This document shows positions 14,609-22,102 of a stretch of DNA of 24,000 nt, piece after piece. Source of the stretch: CAYSWH01 sp964434775. Its GTDB lineage: Bacteria; Patescibacteriota; JACMRA01. Position numbers and translations under genes: made by a program. A model generated the notes under the pieces. The model had not been told where the DNA came from and searched no databases. It saw only the letters and a list, made by a program, of their open reading frames with translations. The DNA lies in contig CAYSWH010000026.1 in the NCBI GenBank assembly GCA_964434775.1, positions 1-24,000 on the forward strand, written 5' to 3'. Numbering within the stretch: the first letter of the stretch is position 1; each line of letters opens with the position of its first letter.

Positions 14609-14627
14609 AAAATAATTTTAAAATGCT

Positions 14628-15578
14628 ATGACAAAATTACAACAAATGAAAAATCCGGAAATCCGGATTATTGCCGGACCTGATTCAGTTGACGAAAATA
14701 ACATTGAAGAACTTTACCAGATTGCAGAAATAAAAGCCGGTGGTAAGGGAGCCGTTCACGGAGCAAGAGTAGTCGGATTAAAATCAAGAACTTCTTTTGA
14801 CGAAAACAATACCGATAAAGGATTCATGGGTTATGATTTTGATGTAATTATGAGGAACTTTGATATCTTCGGTCTTGGAGGTAAGGCTGATGATCTTAAA
14901 CCTCTTCCAAGTGTTTTAATTGCTGAAAAATTACAAAAAGAAACGGGCCTTTTGTGTGCCACGGAAATTATGTTGCCGGCTATTCAGTTAGCTTGTATCG
15001 CCAAGTCTTTTAAGTTTAAGCCTTTTTTGGTGTGGAACTCAGCGGTAGATCAGCTGGGATGGCATGTAAGACAAATGGCCGGTTTTGCTCAAGAATACGA
15101 TTGGGTTGTCGGTCTAAAAAACGGTAAATGGCTAGGTGAAGAGTATGAAGTTGCCGAGTCTTCTGACTATGATCAAAAAACCAGTATAGAAACTACCTGG
15201 GACGGACTTGCTACCTACTCTTCATTAGCTCCGGAAACCGTGTTTATTCAAAGAGGATGTGACCTGCCTAGAAAAGGTGAATATAGAAATTTGCCCATTC
15301 ATCATACTGCCCGCCGAACAAAATTAAGGAATCAAAGAAAGGGAATTAAGATGTTTTTTGATCCCAGTCATTCCCTTGGACCCAAGTTGAGAGATCAAAT
15401 TGTAGACAAAACTGTAGAAGCCATGAAAATGAAGTTGGATGAAGAAACATACTTGTATGATGGTGTTTTGATTGAAGTAGGAACTGCCAAGTGTGATACT
15501 TATCAACACATAACTGTAGCCGAACTTCAAGAGCTCACACAAAGATTGGCCGAATTTAGAACTCTGGAAGGGAGGTAA
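14628..15578 (+). CDS. DAHP synthase/KDO8P synthase-family enzyme
   Basis: 316 residues of the DAHP synthetase I/KdsA TIM-barrel family, which condenses phosphoenolpyruvate with a sugar phosphate (erythrose-4-phosphate in the shikimate pathway). Motifs: IIAGPDSVDE (14-23), GLKSRTS (50-56; usually KPRTS), ATEIMLP (111-117), VFIQRGCDLP (205-214, cf. LCERG), FFDPSHSLGP (243-252) and GVLIEVGTAKCDTYQH (279-294). Three metal ligands are recognisable (H248, E283, D290). The fourth, normally Cys in AGPCS, is Asp19. No N-terminal ACT or regulatory extension is present. The upstream aromatic attenuator supports DAHP synthase rather than KDO8P synthase. A terminator follows, so the gene is monocistronic. 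A non-canonical subfamily or another sugar substrate remains possible. Confidence 0.8.
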   Translation: MTKLQQMKNPEIRIIAGPDSVDENNIEELYQIAEIKAGGKGAVHGARVVGLKSRTSFDENNTDKGFMGYDFDVIMRNFDIFGLGGKADDLKPLPSVLIAEKLQKETGLLCATEIMLPAIQLACIAKSFKFKPFLVWNSAVDQLGWHVRQMAGFAQEYDWVVGLKNGKWLGEEYEVAESSDYDQKTSIETTWDGLATYSSLAPETVFIQRGCDLPRKGEYRNLPIHHTARRTKLRNQRKGIKMFFDPSHSLGPKLRDQIVDKTVEAMKMKLDEETYLYDGVLIEVGTAKCDTYQHITVAELQELTQRLAEFRTLEGR

Positions 15579-15603
15579 GATTTTAAGTTAATTAGAAAAA
15601 ACA

Positions 15604-15626
15604 GGCCGGAAACACCGGCTTTTTTT
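15604..15626 (+). terminator. Intrinsic terminator
   Basis: GCCGG (15605-15609) and CCGGC (15615-15619) with a five-base loop and seven T (15620-15626). It lies 26 bases after the DAHP-synthase-like stop. Confidence 0.88.
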
Positions 15627-15633
15627 ATTAATT

Positions 15634-15669
15634 TAATTACAGAACTGTAATTATGTAGCAATAATTGCT
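15634..15669. promoter_or_regulatory. Two adjacent palindromes upstream of the PRC/baeRF promoter
   Basis: TAATTACAG-AA-CTGTAATTA (15634-15653) is a perfect 9-base inverted repeat. AGCAAT-A-ATTGCT (15657-15669) is a second perfect palindrome. They end 15 bases before the -35 at 15685, a typical place for an activator or repressor. The cognate regulator is unknown. Confidence 0.45.
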
Positions 15670-15684
15670 TATTTTTAACATCAT

Positions 15685-15713
15685 TTGACATAATTAGGAT
15701 TAGTGTTTATTAT
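15685..15713 (+). promoter_or_regulatory. Strong promoter of the PRC/baeRF operon
   Basis: TTGACA (15685-15690), exactly 17 bases, TATTAT (15708-15713, five of six). One of the two strongest sigma-70-type promoters in the window. It gives an untranslated leader of about 60 bases before the ATG at 15780. Confidence 0.8.
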
Positions 15714-15779
15714 TAATCGTAAGTTACTAAACATTAATATTTAGTGCTCATAATAATTTAAAATTTAAGAATAATACAT

Positions 15780-16622
15780 ATGTCTAATACCAAAAAAATA
15801 GTTCGATCAAGTAAACTAATTAACAAAAAAATAATTTCAGACACAACAGATAAAGAAATCGGGAAATGTTATGATATAATTTACAATTTTGCCGACTTAC
15901 AAATTGAAGCAATAATAATCGACCAAAAAGGTCTACTTAGCAACTCCAAATCTGTTCTCTCAAAATATATAAAGGATATAGCAAGTGATCAAATTACAAT
16001 TTACAAAGACATTCCGGAGCAGGTGGCTAAAAATATTTCTGCTAGAATTACAAGTGTAATCAATGAAGATGAAAGTATTCAAAGAGCCAAAATCGTAACC
16101 GACAAAGATGAAGAGATTGCCAAGGTTAATGATGTTCTATTTGATCCCGGAACAATGAAAATAAAAAAAATCGAGGTTAGTCAAGGAATTCTGGAAGACG
16201 CCATAAGCGGTCACAAAATCATTGATGTAGATAACATAATCAATATCGGCTTTAATCGACTGCTAATTAAAGAAAAAACTAAAGATGATTTACAAAAAGA
16301 AAACCAAAACCTGACTCTCAAGGAAGTAAAAGAAAAATTAGGAAAGGCCCTTTCTGAAACAAAAAAAACGATGCAAGAAACCAAAGAAAACGCTTCCAAA
16401 AAAATAACTAAATCAGACAATAACAACAGCTCCTTTAAAAAGGCCGCCAAAGAATTTGCAATTGGAAAATATTTGACTTTGACCATAACGGATCAAGAGG
16501 AGAATGTTATTGGTCGAAAAGGTGAGGTAATTACCCAAGAAATAGTTGATAAAGCTGAAGAAAACGGTAAATTATCCAAAGTAGTGGCTAACACCTCGGG
16601 AAAGATGAATGTTCCTTTTTAA
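15780..16622 (+). CDS. PRC-barrel domain protein
   Basis: 280 residues with no signal peptide or membrane segment. Two PRC-barrel-like domains can be seen: about 8-80 (SSKLINKKIISDTTDKEIGKCYDII) and about 100-166 (AKIVTDKDEEIAKVNDVLFDPGTMKIKKI). Each ends in a beta strand that introduces a new turn. A charged helical linker (about 170-215, Lys/Glu/Thr-rich) leads to a C-terminal segment (224-280: ITDQEENVIGRKGEVITQEIVDKA). PRC barrels are RNA- or protein-binding modules found in RimM and stress proteins. The next gene, 33 bases on, is baeRF-like, which suggests a shared translation or stress role. Function unproven. Confidence 0.75.
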   Translation: MSNTKKIVRSSKLINKKIISDTTDKEIGKCYDIIYNFADLQIEAIIIDQKGLLSNSKSVLSKYIKDIASDQITIYKDIPEQVAKNISARITSVINEDESIQRAKIVTDKDEEIAKVNDVLFDPGTMKIKKIEVSQGILEDAISGHKIIDVDNIINIGFNRLLIKEKTKDDLQKENQNLTLKEVKEKLGKALSETKKTMQETKENASKKITKSDNNNSSFKKAAKEFAIGKYLTLTITDQEENVIGRKGEVITQEIVDKAEENGKLSKVVANTSGKMNVPF

Positions 16623-16655
16623 GCAAAATTATATTTTAAAAGAAAAATTAAGTCT

Positions 16656-17837
16656 ATGTCTATTATTAATTATTCCCCTATAATCAAAGAACTTCACGAG
16701 AAAACAAAAAACTTAAAGGACAATCAATATTGCTTTACTCTTTATTACCCAATTGATCCACAAGATCCTACCAGAACTATGGAAGAAGAAATAAAAGAGA
16801 AATTCAAGGCTTTGGCACAAGAGCACCTTCGTCAATTTAAGCCTTTAGAAGTTTATGGTCAAATGCAAGATCAACTTGTAGACTATATTTATGATTATGC
16901 TGAGACAATAGATTTTCATCAGAACGGTGCAGCTATCTTTATAATTTTCGAGATAGATAAGATATATCGGGAAAGACACCGAGACGGTTTTATTAAGTAC
17001 TCACAGCTTACACCCTTACACCTTCAAACCAAAGAGGATTGCTATATTGGTAAAGTTTTTAAGCTTGATCAAGTTATGGCTAATCAGAGTAACCAAGAGT
17101 CCGCTTTAGCCATGATAATTCACGAAGATAAAGCTACTCTCTATGATTATCAGCAAAATAATTTACAGAAAATAAATGATGTTGTGCCTTCATATGAACT
17201 CTATAAATCTGACAGGCCTTATCTGCAAAGAGAGAATCAACCGGGAGAGGGTCAAGCATATCACGGAACAGGTGAAAATAAAAATTGGCACACCGAATTC
17301 GCCAGAGCTTTCTTTGATAATGACATCCTACCGGAAATTCTAAAATACAAAAATCGGGCGAAAATTGTAATTTTTTACTCTTCATCAATTAATGATTACA
17401 AAGATAATATATCAAAGCAATTAGAAACGCATTTTGACAAAGTGGACATGGTTTATAAATCTCCAATTACAAGAATGAATTTAATCCAGGAATTATCTAA
17501 TCTTGAAAGTCAAGAAATGATTGATGAAAAGATGACCGATTTAAGAAAAAATAAGAATAAAATAGACCGATTTACAAGTAAAATTACTGATATTCTAGAA
17601 GCCGTTAATAAAGCTCAAATTGACACAATTTATATTAAACCCAACGACCCTTCTCAGAGTGATGAAATTGTTAACCTTGATTTCTCCGACTTGATTGAGA
17701 AAAATGACTTAAGTGAAGCAAAAGACCTGCTTCCCTATATTGTCGACCAAGTATACGAATATAATGGTAAAATCAACGTCCTCTACGGTGACACTTTTGA
17801 AGATGAACCGTATATTTCTGCTCTTCTTAGATACTAA
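16656..17837 (+). CDS. baeRF-like (bacterial archaeo-eukaryotic release-factor-fold) protein
   Basis: 393 residues. The layout matches baeRF proteins, bacterial relatives of eRF1/Pelota: an N-terminal domain with an extended-strand start (QYCFTLYYPID at 24-34), a middle RNase H-like domain (SALAMIIHEDKATLYDY at 149-165; HGTGENKNWHTEFARAFFDNDI at 203-224; AKIVIFYSSSINDY at 235-248), and a C-terminal domain ending KINVLYGDTFEDEPYISALLRY. That end resembles the baeRF pattern of a strand, a short acidic stretch and a hydrophobic AxLRY-type terminus. No GGQ tripeptide, the peptidyl-tRNA hydrolysis motif, is present, so catalysis of peptide release is not expected. It is co-transcribed with the PRC-barrel gene and followed by a terminator. 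A role in ribosome rescue or hibernation is a hypothesis. Confidence 0.65.
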   Translation: MSIINYSPIIKELHEKTKNLKDNQYCFTLYYPIDPQDPTRTMEEEIKEKFKALAQEHLRQFKPLEVYGQMQDQLVDYIYDYAETIDFHQNGAAIFIIFEIDKIYRERHRDGFIKYSQLTPLHLQTKEDCYIGKVFKLDQVMANQSNQESALAMIIHEDKATLYDYQQNNLQKINDVVPSYELYKSDRPYLQRENQPGEGQAYHGTGENKNWHTEFARAFFDNDILPEILKYKNRAKIVIFYSSSINDYKDNISKQLETHFDKVDMVYKSPITRMNLIQELSNLESQEMIDEKMTDLRKNKNKIDRFTSKITDILEAVNKAQIDTIYIKPNDPSQSDEIVNLDFSDLIEKNDLSEAKDLLPYIVDQVYEYNGKINVLYGDTFEDEPYISALLRY

Positions 17838-17859
17838 TTATCTCACCCTCATAATTTAT

Positions 17860-17883
17860 ACCTCTCTTTTTGAGAGGTTTTTT
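17860..17883 (+). terminator. Intrinsic terminator
   Basis: ACCTCTC (17860-17866) and GAGAGGT (17872-17878) with a five-T loop and a T run to 17883. It lies 22 bases after the baeRF-like stop and closes the two-gene operon. Confidence 0.88.
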
Positions 17884-18055
17884 ATGAAGTAAATTATCTT
17901 GTTTAGACACTAAATAGTTAAAAGCTCGCATTTTAACATTAGTCATTAGTATATTAACTCAAAATTTTGGGTATTTTACTACAAATCATTAAATTCTTGA
18001 CAAGACGGCAAAAAGCCAAGAAGTAAAAAAATGTAATTAAAACTTATAAAATTAA

Positions 18056-18065
18056 NNNNNNNNNN
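18056..18065. other. Assembly gap (10 N)
   Basis: Ten consecutive N. The true distance is unknown, and sequence either side may not be adjacent. Upstream, 17884-18055 holds no gene: only AT-rich sequence, TTGACA (17997-18002) without a -10, and a short GGC/GCC hairpin. Confidence 0.99.
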
Positions 18066-18070
18066 CAAGG

Positions 18071-18105
18071 AGCTCTCCGGCCCCACTCAGACGACTGTGA
18101 GAGCT
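18071..18105. repeat. GC-rich inverted repeat beside the gap
   Basis: AGCTCTC (18071-18077) and GAGAGCT (18099-18105) form a perfect 7-base stem around 21 bases. The segment 18066-18105 is far richer in G+C than its surroundings and ends 4 bases before the next ATG. It may be a regulatory leader, a repeat that broke the assembly, or an assembly artefact. Confidence 0.5.
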
Positions 18106-18109
18106 AGAT

Positions 18110-18424
18110 ATGTCATCCAATATTAATTTTAGCCTGGAAATACATAACATCGAGGATATACATCAACCGGAAAATAAAGCTAAAAAAGATGAACTTTATT
18201 CAAAAGTTATAAATTTTTTTTCAGATGAGGGGTTATTGGACGATGACTTGATAATTGATTTTGAGGGTAAAGCAGGTAATTTGGTAGCCTATACTACTTG
18301 TTCTGTAATTATCTCTCGAGCATATATATGGGGTCCTGAGATTACAAAAAAGTGGGAATATTTTGCAAAAAATACATTTGGCGGTAGCTGCAAACCTTTA
18401 GTACATATAGAATATGTTGATTAA
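18110..18424 (+). CDS. Small hypothetical protein
   Basis: 104 residues, no recognised family and no signal or membrane segment. The composition is that of a small soluble protein, with a Glu/Asp-rich first half (LEIHNIEDIHQPENKAKKDELYSK) and a hydrophobic second half (LVAYTTCSVIISRAYIWGPEITKKWEYFAK, about 58-88) ending FGGSCKPLVHIEYVD. Size and amphipathic character are compatible with an antitoxin- or immunity-type protein, but nothing in the sequence proves it. It follows the scaffold gap by 45 bases, so any partner upstream could be missing. No terminator is clear downstream. Confidence 0.6.
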   Translation: MSSNINFSLEIHNIEDIHQPENKAKKDELYSKVINFFSDEGLLDDDLIIDFEGKAGNLVAYTTCSVIISRAYIWGPEITKKWEYFAKNTFGGSCKPLVHIEYVD

Positions 18425-18619
18425 AAAAAATCATGCTATAAATATAATTTACTTCTTTCCATTTTATAACTTTACTATGTTCAAGAGATACCTTACTTGG
18501 CAACTTTTCTCAATATTCAATAATTTGCTAATCAAATGTTAAGGGTTGTAGAAAACCTTTATCTCAAATAAACGAAGTAAGTTTTTAGTGGTTTCTAAAT
18601 ATTTAAAAATAAATCCGAT

Positions 18620-18646
18620 AAAAAAAGGAAGGCTTTTAGACCTTCC
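18620..18646 (-). terminator. Terminator downstream of tRNA-Cys
   Basis: On the minus strand, GGAAGG (18641-18646) and CCTTCC (18627-18632) enclose TCTAAAAG, followed by seven T (18620-18626). It lies 36 bases past the tRNA 3' end. The rest of 18425-18619 shows no gene. Confidence 0.85.
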
Positions 18647-18681
18647 AAAACAAACATTAACAAACACAAATAACTTATTTG

Positions 18682-18755
18682 TGGAGGCAACGGGCAGAAT
18701 CGAACTGCCGTACAAGGTTTTGCAGACCTCTGCCTAACCACTCGGCCACGTCGCC
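18682..18755 (-). tRNA. tRNA-Cys (anticodon GCA)
   Basis: 74 bases on the minus strand, including an encoded CCA. The acceptor stem GGCGACG pairs with CGTTGCC (one G-U). The D arm is GCCGAGTGGTTAGGC. The anticodon loop CTGCAAA gives GCA, so it decodes UGU/UGC. The T arm is GCAGTTCGATTCTGC. The discriminator is U, as expected for tRNA-Cys. It is a single gene with its own promoter and terminator. Confidence 0.96.
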
Positions 18756-18794
18756 GTAAGATGAGAGTTAATACGACTCAAATCTGCAGCTTTG

Positions 18795-18823
18795 ATTATG
18801 TCCTGCGTTTTATTTTTCGTCAA
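18795..18823 (-). promoter_or_regulatory. Promoter of tRNA-Cys
   Basis: On the minus strand, TTGACG (18818-18823, five of six), 17 bases, CATAAT (18795-18800, five of six). The predicted start is about 33 bases before the mature tRNA 5' end. Confidence 0.72.
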
Positions 18824-18902
18824 TAGCTATTTTTTGGAATAGTATTTTTTAAAAAATCTAGATTACATATTGTCTTATTGATATTTAAAGACCATAGCGA
18901 AG

Positions 18903-18938
18903 CTCACTTTTTATAGTCTAGACATACGACGGAGTGAG
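18903..18938. repeat. Imperfect inverted repeat between gyrA and tRNA-Cys
   Basis: CTCACT (18903-18908) and AGTGAG (18933-18938) form a six-base stem around TCTAGA-containing sequence. It lies about 60 bases past the gyrA stop and could weakly terminate gyrA or be a decayed intergenic palindrome. There is no usable T tract. Confidence 0.35.
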
Positions 18939-19000
18939 AAGACCCTTAAAACTCAGTAGTTCTCCATAAGTAAAGAATATATACGGCTTTGAGAAATAAT

Positions 19001-21685
19001 CTAATTTACACCCGCACTGACCACTTCGTCGCCCTTATCCAACTTGATCAATTTAACTCCTTGAGTGTTACGCCCCAGTTGGCTGATTGTTTCCAAGGAA
19101 ATCTTGATGGTAACACCTTTCTTAGTGGTAATCATTAAGTCATCCTCTTCTCCGTAAAGGATTTCCACAAATACCGGATAGCCGGTCTTTTTCGTTTTAT
19201 TAAGAGTTTTTACACCTCCGGCCGCTCGATTGGTCTTACGATATTCACCTAAATAAGTGTGTTTACCAAAGCCGTTAGAAGTAACTACAAGCAGCGAAGG
19301 ATAAACTTTGTCTTTATCACTCTTTATCAAAGATCCGTCGCCGTTTTCTCCGTTTTCTTCTTCTTCACCTTCGGCTATTTCCAAATCATTAATTATTAAA
19401 CTAATTACATAATCATCTTTTTTGAGCCTAATTCCCTTTACCCCCCTAGCAGACCTTCCGAGAGGACTTAATCTTTCTCGATTGAAGATCACGGTTTTAC
19501 CGTTAGAAGCGGAAATTATAACATTGTCAGTGTCTTTGCGACTAAAAACAACATCAACCAGACTATCCCCTTCGTTTAAACCGACAGCAATAATTCCGGT
19601 TTTGCGGATATTTTTGAATTGGTCCAAAAGGGTTCTCTTAACAAGTCCTTTTCTGGTAGCAAAAATTAGAGAACCATGCCCTTCTTTTTCTTCTTCTTTG
19701 GTTAAAGTAAGAATATTGGTAACTATCTCCCCTTCCTGCAGTTGTAAATAGTTGACAATGGACTGCCCTCTGCCGATTCGACTGCCGCCGGGTAGATCAA
19801 AGACTCTTGTTTTGAAGACCCTGCCTTTACTGGTAAAAGCAAATACATAGTCGTGGGAGTTGCAAACCATACTTTGCTTGACCCAGTCTTGCTCTTTGGG
19901 GTTGAAACTGCTAACCCCCCTACCCCCTCTACCCTGCTGCCGGAAGGTAGATAAAGGAAGTACTTTGATATATTGAGATTTGGTTAATTGGACCAAGACA
20001 TCTTCTTCCTCGACAAAATCTTCCTTGTTGTAGTCACCGACGTCGGTAGGCACGATTTTGGTTCTTCGTGGAGATTTGAATTTGTCGGAAACATCTTGAA
20101 TTTCTTGGCAAACAAGCTCTTTCTTCTTTTCCGGAATTTCCAAAATTTCTTTTAAACCTTTAATCAGTTCAAGTAATTTATTATACTGCTCCTCAATCTT
20201 GGACTTATCCAAATTAGTTAGGGTTTGCAGCCTCATCTGTAATATAGCCTCGGCTTGTTTATCACTGAATTCAAACCGATTTCGTAACTTCTTGGAGGCC
20301 TCTTCTTTGTCATATGAACTTCTGATTAATTTTATAACTTCATCAATATTATCCAAAGCAATTTTTAGACCTTCCAAAATATGCAGTTCTGCTTGTGCTT
20401 TCTTTAACTCGAATTCGGTTCTTCGGGTTACCACCTTAAACCGATGATTGATAAATTCTTGCAAAATTTCTTTAAGACCCAACAATTTTGGCTGCCTGCC
20501 GTCGTTGACTAAAGCCAACATGTTAAAATGCATGGAAGTCTGTAGATCACTCATCTGATAAAGCTGATTCAGGACTACTTCCGGACTGGCTTCTTTTCGG
20601 ATTTCAATAATAATTCTGATCCCTTCCTTGTTGGATTCATCACGAATATCTTTAATTCCGGAAATACGCTTGTTTTTAACCAGATCGGCAATTTTTACAA
20701 GTAAGTCGGCTTTATTAATTTGGTAAGGGATCTCCCTGACAATAATTGTGTCTTCTGTAAGATCCGCTTTGGCCTGTACCACACATTTACCTCGACCGGT
20801 TTTATAAGCCTGTAGAATTCCCGCCTGACCGTAAATTGTCGCTCCGGTAGGCAAGTCCGGTCCTTGAATATGTTCCATCAGCTCTTCAGGGGTAACTTCG
20901 GGATTCTTGATTTGTAGTAAAATCCCCCTGCACACCTCAGCTAAATTGTGCGGCGGAATTTCTGTTGCCATTCCCACGGCGATTCCGGTTTGTCCGTTTA
21001 CGAGTAAATTGGGGAATAAAGTCGGCAAAACTTTGGGCTCTTTCTCCGTACCGTCAAAATTTTCAATAAAATCAACTGTTTCTTTCTCGATATCGGCTAC
21101 CATAAAAGGAGCAGGTTTGTCCATTCGGGACTCGGTGTAACGATAAGCAGCCGGTGAATCTCCGTCGATTGAACCAAAATTACCCTGACCGTCCACCAAA
21201 GGATAGCGCATGGCAAAATCTTGAGAGAGTCTAACTAAGGCATTGTATACAGCTTGATCACCATGTGGGTGATATTTACCGATTACCTCACCAACTACAC
21301 GGGCACATTTCATATACTTGGAACCGGGAGTAAGACCTAACTTGTACATGGTATAAACAATTCTCCGGTGTACAGGTTTCATACCATCACGTACATCGGG
21401 CAAAGCCCTGGAAACAATGACACTCATGGCATATTGCAAGTAGGAAGTTTCCATAGATTCTTCCAAAACCTTGGTTTCCACTCGATTAGAGCTTTCTTCG
21501 TCAATCAAAACGGAGGCTTGTCCACTACCACCCGAGGACTGATCACTCAAACCGGTTTCAGATATTTCCATCTGATTTTTTTCCGTCGTCTCTCCTTGAT
21601 TATCTGAAGGGTTGTGTGGATTTTTATTTTGATTATCTTCGGGCTCCGGGATATTCCCGCTATCTTTTTTAGTTTCTTCGGACAT
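19001..21685 (-). CDS. gyrA: DNA gyrase subunit A
   Basis: 894 residues. It is the DNA cleavage and wrapping subunit of gyrase, paired with GyrB (not in the window). The core begins near TSYLQYAMSVIVSRALPDVRDGMKPVHRR (80-108). The catalytic Tyr is Y183 in YRYTE. The GyrA box QGRGGRG (584-590) in the C-terminal beta-pinwheel identifies gyrase rather than ParC. About 50 residues precede the core that E. coli GyrA lacks. They are Glu/Ser/Asn/Gly-rich and probably disordered. The quinolone-region sequence is HPHGDQAVYNAL: the Ser83 position is Gln144 and Asp87 is Asn148. The upstream Met at residue 39 could be an alternative start. The minus-strand TTGACA at 21715-21720 has no clear -10. Confidence 0.97.
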   Translation of the reverse strand: MSEETKKDSGNIPEPEDNQNKNPHNPSDNQGETTEKNQMEISETGLSDQSSGGSGQASVLIDEESSNRVETKVLEESMETSYLQYAMSVIVSRALPDVRDGMKPVHRRIVYTMYKLGLTPGSKYMKCARVVGEVIGKYHPHGDQAVYNALVRLSQDFAMRYPLVDGQGNFGSIDGDSPAAYRYTESRMDKPAPFMVADIEKETVDFIENFDGTEKEPKVLPTLFPNLLVNGQTGIAVGMATEIPPHNLAEVCRGILLQIKNPEVTPEELMEHIQGPDLPTGATIYGQAGILQAYKTGRGKCVVQAKADLTEDTIIVREIPYQINKADLLVKIADLVKNKRISGIKDIRDESNKEGIRIIIEIRKEASPEVVLNQLYQMSDLQTSMHFNMLALVNDGRQPKLLGLKEILQEFINHRFKVVTRRTEFELKKAQAELHILEGLKIALDNIDEVIKLIRSSYDKEEASKKLRNRFEFSDKQAEAILQMRLQTLTNLDKSKIEEQYNKLLELIKGLKEILEIPEKKKELVCQEIQDVSDKFKSPRRTKIVPTDVGDYNKEDFVEEEDVLVQLTKSQYIKVLPLSTFRQQGRGGRGVSSFNPKEQDWVKQSMVCNSHDYVFAFTSKGRVFKTRVFDLPGGSRIGRGQSIVNYLQLQEGEIVTNILTLTKEEEKEGHGSLIFATRKGLVKRTLLDQFKNIRKTGIIAVGLNEGDSLVDVVFSRKDTDNVIISASNGKTVIFNRERLSPLGRSARGVKGIRLKKDDYVISLIINDLEIAEGEEEENGENGDGSLIKSDKDKVYPSLLVVTSNGFGKHTYLGEYRKTNRAAGGVKTLNKTKKTGYPVFVEILYGEEDDLMITTKKGVTIKISLETISQLGRNTQGVKLIKLDKGDEVVSAGVN

Positions 21686-22102
21686 GACTTGAGATTTGAT
21701 AAGAATGCCTTTGTTGTCAAGAATAAGCAGCTTAATAAGCTACCTGAAAAAATCCTAAATAATACAACAATTTAATATCGCTATTTGGAATAAAGGTCTT
21801 TATATTCCAAGAGGAAGTGCCGATAAAATTTGATTGGTCAAGAAAAGCAGTAAAAAAGAAGGTAAAGAAAAACTATAACAGATATAACAATTAACGGCTC
21901 TAGTTCAAACGATTTTTTCCTCTTTGAGACATCTCTACAAAGAAAGTGTAGGTTTTTTGATGCAAAATTAAGAATAAATATTTAAAGACTACAATTATAA
22001 TCCGGAACTAAATTCTCGGAATTATTTCGCACAGCTAGGTTTTGTAATGATTAAACTGACAATTTCCTTTTGAATTTGTGAGGTTTAAATACCAGACAAA
22101 GA
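21686..22102. other. 417-base gene-free region upstream of gyrA
   Basis: No supportable gene on either strand. It contains AGCTTA-A-TAAGCT (21729-21741), a long hairpin TTGGAATA/TATTCCAA (21785-21810) whose stem can extend inward past a 2-base bulge, and a weak T-tailed hairpin CTACA/TGTAG plus six T (21935-21958) pointing right with no gene before it. It probably holds the gyrA promoter and control sites. Confidence 0.6.

Noticed and set aside
21935..21958. T-tailed hairpin in the gyrA upstream gap as the end of a small RNA
   Set aside because: The stem is five pairs with no promoter or conserved structure before it. It is too weak to call an RNA gene.
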